A DNA stretch of 64,000 nucleotides from Pterobdella sp. o SKG-2022 (lineage: Eukaryota > Annelida > Clitellata > Hirudinida > Piscicolidae): NCBI GenBank assembly GCA_964035795.1, contig OZ038320.1, positions 11,878,118 to 11,942,117 on the forward strand, read 5' to 3'. Shown one piece after another: positions 1-12,126 of this stretch. The stretch's first letter is position 1. The number at the start of each line of letters is the position of its first letter. The notes below the pieces were generated by a model. That model did no database searches. It saw nothing but the letters and a program-made list of their open reading frames with translations, and was not told where the DNA came from. The translations under genes were made by a program, and so were the position numbers.

Positions 1-292
1 AGTTTTATATTCATTGTGTTCACCAAATTAGGTTAAAAGCGTTTACTTAAAATAAAATTCACTATTAACATAATTAACAATTGAAATACCCATATCTTTA
101 CCAAGTAACACTAATTGTTTCATAGATCGTCCAGTTTCCTCTTCCCTGTATAACCCTAGAAATGCAGTTGTTAAGGTTTATACATCATGCTGAAGTCATT
201 TAAATTATAATCTATGTTAATGAATTAAGCATAGTAATTTTTGAAAAGCTTTATTGACATATCTGTTTTGAACGATATCTTTTTACCTAAAG

Positions 293-1871
293 GTGTTAAT
301 TTTAAAGAACGGAGAAAGCAATATAAAGAGGGCCGTAACGATATATGTCAAGAAACACGGAACTGTTAATCCATACATTCAAGTGAGGTTTTGAGAAATA
401 TTCTTTTAAACTTCAAGTTCTTGTTAGAAAATAATATAACTGCTAACCATTAGATATATTATTGAGTCATCATTAAAAGATTCTAATTAATAATCGTTAT
501 AGTTTTTGGATGATTGCACGATGAAGTTGAATCTGCCACTTCCTGCAAAACGACTTTTCAGCCAATCAGGCGACGAACTCAAATCTCTTGATGACCTAGT
601 TAATGACCAATATGTTTATGTGTCAACCGGAGATGCAAAACAACCAGCATCAAGATACCCACAAAGTTCCTTTCTGGACCAAATCTCACTGAAGGAAGCT
701 AATAAACACGATGAAGATTGTCAAGAAGAAACGCCAGATATTTTTGAACAGTTGACTAAATCAAATTCTGAAAATAATATTGAAAAAGGAACAAATTCAA
801 AGCAATTTCTTAAAAAACAAAGAAATTTAGAAGAGGAGGAAGTCAAGAAAGAAACAATGAATAATGAAACGGTTTTAATGCAAAAACAAGAAAGCAAAGT
901 AGTTACTACAGAAACCTTCAATGCTACAAAAACACACGAAGCTGATGAAAAAGAAACTACACAGCAGCCCTTTGTAATTATGAAAAATTCTTTGACTTCT
1001 CAAAACCACCAGCAAACCGATGAGAAACATCATCAAGATGAGGATAAACTCGACGAGTCTCAAAAAGTTAACATTGATCAACATCCACTGCAACCTACAC
1101 ACTTGAGTCATGAGTTTGAATTAGATAATGGAAATCATTCTTTGAAAACAAATAAGGTGATGAAAGAATCTAGCCAAAGAACCAATCAAGTTGTTGAAAA
1201 AAAAGAAAAATGCGAAGAAACTAAAAAGAAGGAGGTCAAAAAAGTTACATTTAGAGATGAAGATATGGTTTGTTAATTCATTTTCAAGCCATTTTTTTTT
1301 ATACTAAATTAATAAAAGATAAAAATAGTGTGTTGAAAATTAAAAAAATGAAGATTCGAAAATTTTATCAAAACTATTAAAAAATCTCGTCCCTCCATAG
1401 GTGGGTGTGAATGGCAGCACCATAGAGAGCATCTTGAAGGACTGCCACAACAAGTTTCAACTCGAGCAGCCACCCAAGTACCTCTATTCTCAAGATGGAA
1501 AACTGGTATTTAATGATCAAATTGCCCAAGTATTTTGTTTTATCTTTCAGTTAAATTTATACTGTTTTTATTTATATTTGTTACAATTGCTACGTCGAAA
1601 AATAATTTATTCCTTTTTATTTTAATCAACTGATTCTATGTCAACAAGTTTATATATTTTCTAAATCTTTTTAATGTATAGTTAAAATTAATTTATTTAC
1701 ATTTTATATTTTATTTTATACAAAATTTAGATTAATTTAACAAATTTAGCGCATAATTTGCGCAATAAAGCTTAAAAGTTGAATATCTATCCATATTAAA
1801 CTTAACAGATATCTAACGTGAATGAGATAAAAGTCGGTCAAAAATTGTGCGCTTCAATCAACAAGAAATAA
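293..1871 (+). CDS. Doublecortin-domain protein, 3' part (4 exons visible)
   Basis: Exons 293-382, 503-1267, 1401-1505 and 1809-1871 (stop TAA 1869-1871) join in phase 0 with AG/GT borders and give about 340 residues. The first exon (LILKNGES) and the start of the second (FLDDCTMKLNLPLPAKRLFS, then LDDL and YVYVSTGD) form a doublecortin repeat, a ubiquitin-like fold that binds microtubules. Roughly 215 residues of polar, Glu/Lys/Gln-rich linker follow, then a second, degenerate repeat (ESILKDCHNKFQL, KYLYSQDGKL, VNEIKVGQKLCAS) that lacks the usual opening beta strands. The initiator exon was not found and probably lies to the left. A polyA signal sits at 2016-2021. By family the protein should bind microtubules, as in axonemes or neurons; the subfamily (DCDC2-like or other) cannot be decided. 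Confidence 0.8.
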
Positions 1872-2015
1872 TCTGTGAAAGGATCTATTAATGCATTTGT
1901 TACGTTTTTATATCCTTCTTGACCATAACGTGTGGCTCTAGGTGTTATAATGTATGATACATTTATATATATAAAATTTTTAATACTCCTCTATGCATTT
2001 ATCGGGTTTTGTTTC

Positions 2016-2021
2016 AATAAA
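2016..2021 (+). promoter_or_regulatory. PolyA signal of the doublecortin gene
   Basis: AATAAA lies about 145 bp after the stop codon of the doublecortin-domain gene, on the same strand. Confidence 0.5.
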
Positions 2022-2710
2022 ATTTTATTGTAAACATGATTTTAAACTTTTATTGAAAAAAAAGTTCAAGAAAATATGAAATGAAAAGAAACGCAAAATT
2101 GAGTAATTGTGTAGCTTCAAGAAAACTCAATATAATTGAGATATTTTATCGATAATCCTTGGTCATAAGATGTCGCTTTTGTTGTTACTTTGTAACATTC
2201 CATCAAGAAATTGCACGTAAATTGAAGATATGTTGGAAAAACTCAAAAACTTAATAGATTATAAAATATAACACATTCTTAGTGCACAATATGAAATCAC
2301 TTTAAATAAGTTTAAGATGATATTAAGATGGAAAATCTTCAGAAATAGGTTTTACGTGGAAACGATATCTAAATAGCGAAAGCGAAGCATTACGACTACT
2401 GTAAACTATAAATATACACATTTTAATTTAGTTTAAATTTTGCTTTTTAAACTTCCATAATCTCGAGGCCATTCTAATAAATAAAAATACCTACCATTCA
2501 ATACGATGCGTTTTAAATAGTTACAAACCTTTATTTACAACATAATAAAGATATTTTGCAGACAGAAAGCAGACAATGAGCGATCAAAGGCGATAATCAA
2601 GCTTTTAATGATGGAGCCACTCAATTGGAAATTGTTTCGATGTATCTACAATCGTGATTAAATTAAAGTCTGATTGGAACAAACTAACAACTATACTATG
2701 CAATTATCCA

Positions 2711-2893
2711 TTAACCTTCCAGTGCTCTCAACTTTTTGAGCATTTCCTTCTCCTTGCAAAATGACTTATCACGTTTTGAAGGCTTGACTTTAGACTCTTC
2801 AGGTAGAATATACGCAGGTTTAAAGTATAATCCATTGAAATTTATAAAGCAAAAGTTTAATGTTTGTATAGAATAACTTAAAAGTTTTATCAT
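2711..2893 (-). CDS. Exon-like open frame, possible alternative last exon of Fe65
   Basis: The last ~40 codons on the minus strand (ILPEESKVKPSKRDKSFCKE to ALEG, then TAA) are charged, richer in GC than the flanks and look coding. The frame upstream of about 2810 is AT-rich and looks like noise. Weak acceptors stand at CCTGAAG/AG. The Fe65 terminal exon contains an in-frame donor-like AAA|GTAAAT seven codons before its stop, so splicing into this piece is possible in phase 0. No family is recognised, and it may be chance. Confidence 0.25.
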   Translation of the reverse strand: MIKLLSYSIQTLNFCFINFNGLYFKPAYILPEESKVKPSKRDKSFCKEKEMLKKLRALEG

Positions 2894-3491
2894 GTTTATT
2901 TTTAGTATTATTAAAAATAATGTGATGAAGTATTTTAAAATCTTGCAATTCTACGCTTAAAATGGAAAATCAAAATTTTTTCTCAACTAATTTTTAAAAT
3001 TTATTTTGGCTTAATAAGATTGAAAAAGTCTTTCTCTAAATAATTATAAATAAATAAATAAATAAATAGTTAATAGTGAGTTAATTGTATATAAATTAGT
3101 TTGTTAGTGAATAACTGTTGAATTTCAACGTGAAGCAATTTTAATTTTTTCATGCAGCAAACAAAAAATTGAAACGTAGCGATAGTATTTATTGAAACAT
3201 CAATGAAAGAAAAATTTAACAAGCAGAATAACAAACATAAAAGCGATAAAAATAAGATTAGCAAAACAATTATCTTGATTTTTAAAGTAAACCCAATAAA
3301 CTGAAAGAAACGCAACAAATCTATAACACAATTGAAAAAGAAATGAAGCTAGTATTTGAGTATTAACATATTGAAAATAAGCGTTCGAAGATTCCATCCA
3401 AGTCCATAGTTAACATATAAAATTTGAAACTCTTAAAACTAATATAAACAATCTGCATGATATGAATATATTCTGATACCTGATGTAAGGT

Positions 3492-6400
3492 TTATTTATC
3501 ATTATTTACTTTAGATGAATATTCATAATGGTTTTCCATGCCACCACTTTCATCATCTTTCGGATGATTGTCGTTTTTAAGATCCATCTCCTGTTTTTTA
3601 TTGCTATCATAAGACTTAACATCATCGTTAGTATTATCAATGAAATTTTTGCAATCTTCTTCTCCATTATTCTTCTCGTCATCATTATGCGTATAATTAA
3701 TTATATCATCGTCATCGATGAATTCCCCGAAAGATTTATCGTCATTACCACTGCCACTTTCACTATTTTCTGATAGATTCCTCAAAGCCAAATATGCTTC
3801 TTTATTAACCTTATAATCATCTTCGTAGTCATCATCATTATTTTCCTTGAACTGATACTTGTAGGTGTATTTAGGCGAAGTGTGGTAGGTGGACGCGATG
3901 TAACTTGCTGATTCATTTATAAACTTCAGAGTATTGTTAAGCTTTTCTTTGGGGTTGAACGATCGAATGTTATTTTTAAGGTAGCCTGCAGACGAAGAAA
4001 GATTATTTTTGAGGGAAGAAGCTCCTGAAAAGACGCCCTGTTTGAGATAAGTCCCCGAAGACAAAAATCCTTCTTTAAGGGGCAGAGCTTTTTGTTTGAC
4101 ATCTATTGTCTTGTTAGCAATAGAACTACTGGCTTTGATAAAATTTTCTTTGATAGAAACCATAGATTTTCCCAATCCTTCTTTAGCTTTCGAAAGAGTT
4201 TCTTTGGATAGTAGGATGTTAGCGAGTGGATGGTACTGTGGTTGGTATGTATAATTATGCTCCTGTTGATGACCCTCATCTTGTCGCTTGAAGTAATTTA
4301 GTGGCTCTGCTATGTCGAGCTAACAGAATATTGATGTTATATATGTGAAAAAAAAAGTGAAATTAGTGACTGAATATATGTCAGAACACAAAACGTGCAT
4401 AACATAAAGTTCATGCTTCAAAAATCAATCATTAAACTCATTAGAAACCATGCAAAATTGAACATTTCAAACGTAAAATTGACTTGAAATTTTTTAAGCT
4501 CATGCATATTTATTTAGTTGTTGACTTATGCATACCTTGATCGTTTGACTTCCTGATTGGTCACTTTGATGCTCATCTGATTGGCTGGGAGTTAAACCTT
4601 TGCGGTCTAAACACTTCTGGAACCTCAGCTAAATGTACGATTTATTTTTATAAATACTACTTAAAATGAAATGATTAAATGAATTATAAATAATTTCAGT
4701 TATTCCACTAAATACCATAACAAAACCGAAGTAAACTGCTGTAGAAAAATTTTTCCCTAAAAGTGACAATTATTCAAACCTAATAATAATAAACATTAAG
4801 CAATCATCCAAAAGACCCAATACTCTATAATAATCCATAGACATCTCATAAGAACCTTGCAAGCGGCTTCAATGGTCTTACACAGGGGACCAGCAGATGG
4901 TTCACAATAGAAGACGTAAGTGAGGAAGTTGTCTTGGGCTGTATGCATGATGTATGCACACAATCTGTGGTGTAGCAACTCATGAAGCTTCAGTCATTAT
5001 AGGAGAAAGTGAAATTATTACTAAAAACTTCAATTAATATCTCTTTTATACACTATATACTGTAATATAGATAAAAATTATTATGAAAATTTGACAGACG
5101 GATAATTCAAAACATGAAATAGAAGAAAAGTGACTTGGTATCATTGAGAGAAATGCCAAGGAAAGATAGGAACCTCACTCGACATTCTGCCAACGTCACC
5201 TCAGGAGTCTGTTGATGATGATCTGATATGTACCTCTGAAATAATTACTGTCATTAACTCCCCCCCCCTCCCCCTCCCACACACGAATTCATAGTCACAC
5301 AATCACAATCAAGCCAAAGAGCAGTGCTGAATGCCAACACATACAAACCTCATGTTCAACTATAGTGATGGTGGATGGGGCGATGGTAACATTGACATAC
5401 TTCCACTTCTCTGGAGGCACTCTTTTGCGTAAAGTGTCTATTGCCCCGTTGAGCACTTCTATCCCTGTCATTATCATTACCAATATCATCATCGTCGTCA
5501 TCATCATCATCACCACATAGTTATTTCAAAATCATCACGATGTTAATAAATTCTTTGATAGCCATTTCTTTTTTGTCATGAATGAGACTTATCAGTTTAT
5601 AAAATTATTGGTGAATTAAATAGATAAGTAACCAGTAGGCATGGAGACGAGAATGTCACCAAGGTAATGACAATGAATGACTTTTTTTGGTTCATCCATA
5701 GGTGTTGGGAAGGAAGAATCTGTAGAAGAAACCCATGAAACAAACATTATACATTGAACTAGATTATTATACATATAACTTTTTAGAGACATCTTAATGT
5801 ACTTATAAATAACATTAAAAAATTTTTTACGTCGATTTATGAAAGAATTTTAGTACATTTATTGAGCAAAAAAAACAGCTATAATTTTAGATAAGTTTAG
5901 CTCATGTTTTATGATAAGGCTTGAGTTATCGAAAAATATAGCTGTTTTTTTGCTCATTAAATGTACTAAAACTCTTTCATAAATCGATGTAAAAAATTGT
6001 TGAAGATTCAAATACAAGATGTGACTTTTGAGCAGGTCTTCATACTTGGCCAGAATCTCCCCTGTGACATTGCCTATAACGGTGGTTTCATTGATTTTTA
6101 GTAGTTTCTCTAAATGAATCACGACTCATGATCAATGGCAATTGAAACCAAAAGTAAAATGAGCTAACCATTATCGAAATCTGGAAGTTTGTTAGGCCTA
6201 GTGAGGGAAGATGTCAAATTAACTTCATCGTTGTTATTATTGGCATTGTTTTTCTTATTGACGGCCATTTTGCACAAATGACACAGAGAGGAAGCGATAT
6301 GGCGAGCAGGTTGGTCACAACGGAAGACATGACAGGTGAAAGCCTTTGATACCTTGTCTCTAGCCACGTATGCAAAGTCTCTGGAATTATTCATGAACAC

Positions 6401-9400
6401 TCATAATTATTTATATTATGGCATACTGTAGTACTTTTCCAGGTGATTGAGGTATGGTTAGTTACAACGAAAAATGATTGTAGAAAGAAGACTTCAATAG
6501 TTCCTAGAACTTTATACTTTTTTGAAGCAACTGACCACAAGGTAAACGATCAAAAAATAATTACACATCAACAATAATACTACAAGAAATATCAACAAAT
6601 ATAAATGCATTGTAGTACTTTTTTGATAAAAACCTGGCATTATGCAACTATGATTAAAAAAATGAAATAAACGAAGGTCGGTTATTTATTTGTTTTTTAC
6701 TTAAGAAAAAATTTTTTAGTTTATACCGTGGATCCCAGAAACATGTGATCATTGATTTGAAAATAATCTTAAGATTATCAACCTAGATTCTCATCCAACT
6801 TCAGCCATCAAGCATCATGATCTTCTATTGCCACATTTAAGCATTTTTCCCTTCACAATTAGAAATATCCAAAAATATAAATTGATCATTGCCCTGTACT
6901 TTAAGAGAAATAACTTAGAAGTAAGGGCGCTAGGTTTAATGCAGTTAAAGTCATACCCAAAACAGGATTATATGCAAGAATATATTTTCACTGCCTTTAA
7001 TCCGTAAAAATATGTTAATATTTTAGAGTGCTTAGAAATTGAATAATCACATTATTTAAAATACTTAAAATAAATTTTTTTGTATTAGAAAGTATGGAAA
7101 AAATCAATATTCAAACACATACATAAATATTTAATGATACTAGGTTTTTGCTGCAGCTCCTATAATCAACACGAATCTCAATCAATATCAAAAACTATAC
7201 ACTGATAAAAAGAGATTATTCAATTGAGAAATGTTTACTATCAAAATTGTTTTTATAAAACAAAATAAACAATTACACGAAGCATCGAAATAATGGCAAC
7301 ATATGCATTAGAGATGTAGAACATTTGTAAGGTGGACATGAAAAGATAGGAAGGCTTTGAGATACGGGTCTAGAAGAAAATGAAAAATGTGAAGAGGACA
7401 TATAAGCTTGTCAATGAAAAAGTCCTATTGTTTGTAAATTAAAAAATAAACCGATGGCATCAATAATAATAAACTCAGATGGAGCGGCCTTCTTACAACG
7501 CAAAAGCATTCCTCAAACTGCCATGCAAGATGGAAAGAAAAGATGATGATTCAAAATAAAGTTATAATTTTGATTGATATTATAAAAAGAGGGTAGACTA
7601 AATAAAGAAAAAAGATGAAAAAATAATATGATGAATAGACCTGATTTGAGAAACCTGCCAATGACAAAAAACTTTGAAGATAATAATGATTAAAGTCAAG
7701 AATCAAATTTGAATTATGACAGTTGACTTCAGACTTAAAAATTGGTTTCCCATTGATGAGATGACAATGAAAATAGCCCTAAAAACTGACCTTGAGTTCT
7801 CTCTTCCAACGCCCCACACCCGGAGAGTCCTGATGGCTTGTGTGTTAAGGACTGTGAGGTCAATGGGATCGACAAGAGATAAGTACGAGTGGTCAATGTC
7901 CATATACAAGTACTTTCCCTGGTGTGAGAGTAGAATAAATGTTGGTGTAAGTGGGTTGAACTATGAGAATGAAGCATTTCAAATAATGAAAATCAAGTGA
8001 ATTACTAAAATTTAATTTTATTATACAAGAAATGAATATTACATGTTTATTTACTCAACAAAAAACACATTTCTACAGCCTAACAGCAACAAATCATAAA
8101 AAACTGACATCTCCCCATTTCCCAATAGAATCATTGATATCTTTCTTGCCTGCCACTGACAAGTCCACAATACACTTGTTCACCTGAAGATGGTTACACT
8201 CACATGAACCTTTCATTGCATTATATTAATTTCTTATTTATAATGCAAAAAAAGAGATTCCTAGACAAACAAACATTTTTAAAATGTAAATGTTTCATAT
8301 CATTTTTAAAATAGGAATACATGAATCGATATTGATTTTTTTTTGATCTATTCACACTCTTAAAACTTAACGCTGCTCAAAAGGATACAGCGTCTTAAGC
8401 ATTGTATGTCAGACTTGCTTTATATATAAACTATTTATTTTGATATATTACTTTTATGTTTCAACAGATTTATCAATATATCAAAGTAGTATTAGTTCTG
8501 TTTCTTGGAAATGCTTGATCTAGGTTTTATTTGATCTAAACTGCTTTCCATAAAGCCTTTTATATTTTTCCTCATAATTTTTCCATGGTATTTAATTTCT
8601 TACATAAGGCTGGTTAGTCGATAAACTTTACATTTTGCTCTTGAAGGCATTCTTATTCATATGAATGTAGTAAATTCTGGAAAAAAAAGTCGATGCAATA
8701 ATGAAGATGAACGAAAAGAAACAGTCTCATAATGCCCTAATATAAATTTTGACCTTTGCTTGCCATCAAAAAAACATAATTTTGTTTTTTCATCTACTGA
8801 AAAACCCCTCTAAATCTTCCATGCGTCACCACAGAATTTCTTCCTTCCTCAAATACTGGTGACCATGAGAATTATTGAAGTTTAATTTTCTATAAATCAA
8901 CAGTTGCTACTGTTGATTATTTTCCAAAAGCTTCGGGTGATCACCTGGTTGAACCAAGCTTCTTTATAACGCTGATGAGGCTTAAAGAATTTCTTAATTC
9001 TGGCATACTTCAGAGGTTTTGATGAAGTGGCTTGGTCATGTTGCATCTTGAAACTTGATTAGACGATTGTTCACTGTGCAACACTTTTGGCGCCTTTTGC
9101 TCAAACGATGTTTCTGATAATGTTCAGTTTCGAAGGCCTTTCATTGACACAAGAAGGTTTTTGGTTTTTTAAAAGTATTCTAATACCTTCAAACGTTTTG
9201 AAGTTTTTTATATATTATATCTTTAACGATATTCACTTTTTTTTCCCTATGTTTAAGTCTAAATAAATTATTCTAAAATCTTGAAATACAATTGAAAACT
9301 ACAGAGTACTTTAAAGTCTTTAAGCCAACTTAAGTTCATAAACTCAGAAAAGTCTCAAGAGCCGTATTCATTCCTACATGCATCAAATATGCTTTTGATC

Positions 9401-12126
9401 AATAAATAAAAGATAAAGCAATTTTGTGCTAAAACCTTTTTAAAGTAGAAAGACAATATTTTGTAAATTATAAAAGAGTTTTCATTCTATCCACTATTCT
9501 TTACTGAGACATTTAAAGTTATAAATCACATACCCTAGAAAGCAGTGAGCCTTAAAAAGAGCCATAAAATTAGAGGATTGATTTAAAGATTATAAATGTC
9601 TAAATGATAGAGATGTGATTCATTTGTTTTTGGCTTACACACTCATCATCAGCTAAATGAGTGTGGCATTGTTTCGAATGCTTCGTTATGAATAAGTTGA
9701 TTTTTTATATAGGTATACAGCTTTCAAAATGCTCAATTATAAAACAAAATATTTTGAATTAAATGATCTGCAAGTTTAAACTACATATGTAACTAACTGT
9801 TTGGCTGCTTTTTTCTCTAGTGAGGTCTTCTTCATTGACAATCACCCACCCCAATGACCTCACAGCAAATCTCAATGGTAATTCTATGTTGCTCTCCTTA
9901 TAGTTACGCGAATGTGGAGTTGGTTCAATGACTTTCACACTATCTTGTACTGATACTGTGTTCAAGTTGGCAGTTTTATCGTTTTGAATTGGAGTTAACT
10001 TTGACCTGAAAATGAGATTCATTTAAAAGAATAATTTCAAGTATGAAAAAGATAGTTACTTTGAATGTTCATCTTCATCTACATGAAGAAAAAAAATATA
10101 TATGTAGATACATATTCAGAAAAATATTTTATAAAAATTGAAAGACTGCTAATAATCATCATCATAAGCAAATTCTAGTTTAAGAAGAGGTTTTAAAAAA
10201 CCATGAGTCATACATCATATAAAAAGAAAAAATAAATATATCAATAGGTTGATAAGCCCTTACTTGTTATCAGATTCTGAAAAACCTTTAGTTTCTGCCA
10301 CAACATCCGGCTCTGTCAACTTGTTTTTGAACTCCTGTCATTTTTATTATTTTTTCACTATGAAAGGATTCTATTTGGCAAGTTCAATACTGAGCTACAA
10401 AGAAATATTGAGTAATTTTCACATATTTAAAGCATTTATAAATGGTTTAAATTCATTCAAATCATAAAGTTTTTTAGAGACAACGTATATTCTTTTGTAA
10501 ACTTGTCATAATTCATTAGGCTAATGAGTTATGACAAGGTTTTACTTGTTGAAAATTTTAGCTCAATAAAAATTTTTCTCTGTGTTCTTTTAAATCCTCA
10601 TAATCTGGAGTTTTATCTGAATGAAATTTAAATCATTTGATTTTAAAACATAATTAGCTATTCCTTTTGAAATTCTTGGGATAGAATATTAATAAAGTTA
10701 TTCATAAAAAAAACATTGTAACTACTCAAAGACATCATGTGTACTTATTTTTGAATTCTAAGTTAGAGATGAATGTATAAATAAAGTTTTAAAAAAATCT
10801 GCAAGTTTAAATAATTCCATCCTTATTAAGCCTTAGCTTATGCTTCATGATAATCAAAAATTATAGCTTTTAAAATTTGTTTATTGTCTTTTCAGATGAG
10901 AAATTCTAAAATAAATTATTAGAGATATAATATATTTATCATTTTAAGCCATTTGATTTTCTATTTCTGAAATATCATAAACAAAATTTCAATTTAAATA
11001 TATATTTACATTAACTACATATATTTAGTATAAAATCACAAACTTCATATATAAATATGTTTTTACATACACAAACACATATAAAAACAATAAAAAGGCA
11101 GTACCATGGAGAGGGAGGCATCAACACTAGTGGGTGGGTGTCTCTGTATGGTGCCAGTCTTCACATGCCAGTAATATGCTCCACTGGAATCTGCGGTGTG
11201 ATGTTTCTTTAGAGATTTGGTTTTTATATTGAAATAAGTGGAAGGACTTAATGATGTATTCCTCAATTTTGTTATGTATTTGAATAGATAAAAGATCCAA
11301 AACGTTTTTTAAACTTGGAAAAATTTAAGCTACCTTCACATTTCTCCCAGCCTGGAGATAAAACTTCTTTGTTTTCAACATTTGTATCAGAAAGTGTTGT
11401 TGACTCTGTTTTATCACTTTTATTAACCTCATTGTTTTCATTGGGGTTTTCTGATAATCCCGAATCAGTTTTGATCTTTATATTATTATCAGTTACTTTA
11501 TTATTTGCCTCAAAATTATCAATTTTATTTTTTATCTCATTTGAAGTTTGATTTTCATTGTTGTTTACTAAATCATTGGTTGTTGCCAAGGTTGTCTCAA
11601 AAGATGTATTATTGGAAGAACTTAAAGCTGTAGATGAAACTAAATCAGAAAAGTTATATTCGTTGTTTTTATCAGTAGAATCAATTGTTCCTTCATCATT
11701 GTCGCTTTTCATTTTTGTTTTCAAAACTGGAGAAGCATTACTGGATGGGCTTGAGAATGCAGAATCACTCGAACTCCTTTCCAACTGACAACTAGGCTGC
11801 TCTTCTTGATCTTTCGTTAACATTTCCAAACTGTGGATGGCATCTGCAAGAGCTGTAAGGGCGCTTGAACCACGCTCATCTTCATCCTCTTTGCATTTCA
11901 TTAGCATCAAAGAATTCTCTTCATCTTCTTCAAGCGTAGTCAGCATGGAAGAAACATGAGAATAATTAGGGTTAGAATAACTAGTCAGTAGCTCTGAACC
12001 TGTTTAAAAATTTTTTTTGTTACAAATTATAAGTCGAAATGTTTTCAGGTAAACGATCTAATATGCAAATTTTAGAATAATTTATTTTGACGTAAAGAAT
12101 GATGTTTTACTTGTTTCTTCTGTCAT
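3492..12126 (-). CDS. APBB1: Fe65 / APBB adaptor (WW + PTB1 + PTB2), 15 exons, 959 aa
   Basis: Exons: 12126-12111, 11999-11334, 11190-11105, 10334-10264, 10005-9798, 8183-8109, 7918-7791, 6380-6169, 6109-6026, 5719-5633, 5464-5349, 5235-5135, 4964-4856, 4628-4536, 4319-3492. All phases match and the total is 2880 nt. The WW domain (LSPGWEKCED with YYWHVKTGTIQRHPP, ~res 219-250) is split over exons 2-3. PTB1 (RFAVRSLGW, WGVGRENSRDFAYVARDK, CHVFRCD) spans ~316-455. PTB2 (KKVIHCHYLG, GIEVLNGAID, CRVRFLSFLGIS, YCEPSAGPL) spans ~525-665. Family members are cytosolic/nuclear adaptors that bind the NPTY tail of APP through PTB2 and nuclear partners through PTB1. The N-terminus is acidic and Ser/Asn-rich. 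The C-terminal tail (res 685-959) is far longer than in mammalian Fe65 and carries 11-residue repeats followed by an Asp/Asn-rich end. The gene symbol marks the family; the paralogue is not decided. Confidence 0.93.
5821..5998. repeat. 178-bp foldback inverted repeat (MITE-like) in a Fe65 intron
   Basis: Arms 5821-5883 and 5937-5998 are reverse complements over about 62 bp with three mismatches and one single-base indel, around a 53-bp loop that is itself partly self-complementary. It lies between Fe65 exons 9 and 10, 28 bp from the exon 9 donor. No clear target-site duplication is visible. Confidence 0.85.

Larger units (their letters stand above)
1872..3491. other. Intergenic, convergent gene ends
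   Basis: Region between the end of the plus-strand doublecortin gene and the end of the minus-strand Fe65 gene. It is AT-rich. Apart from the polyA signal and one exon-like minus-strand stretch near 2711-2800, I see no gene. Confidence 0.6.

Noticed and set aside
11315..11788. Plus-strand open frames across the Fe65 second exon
   Set aside because: Antisense shadows; the minus frame continues into a WW domain with correct splice phases.
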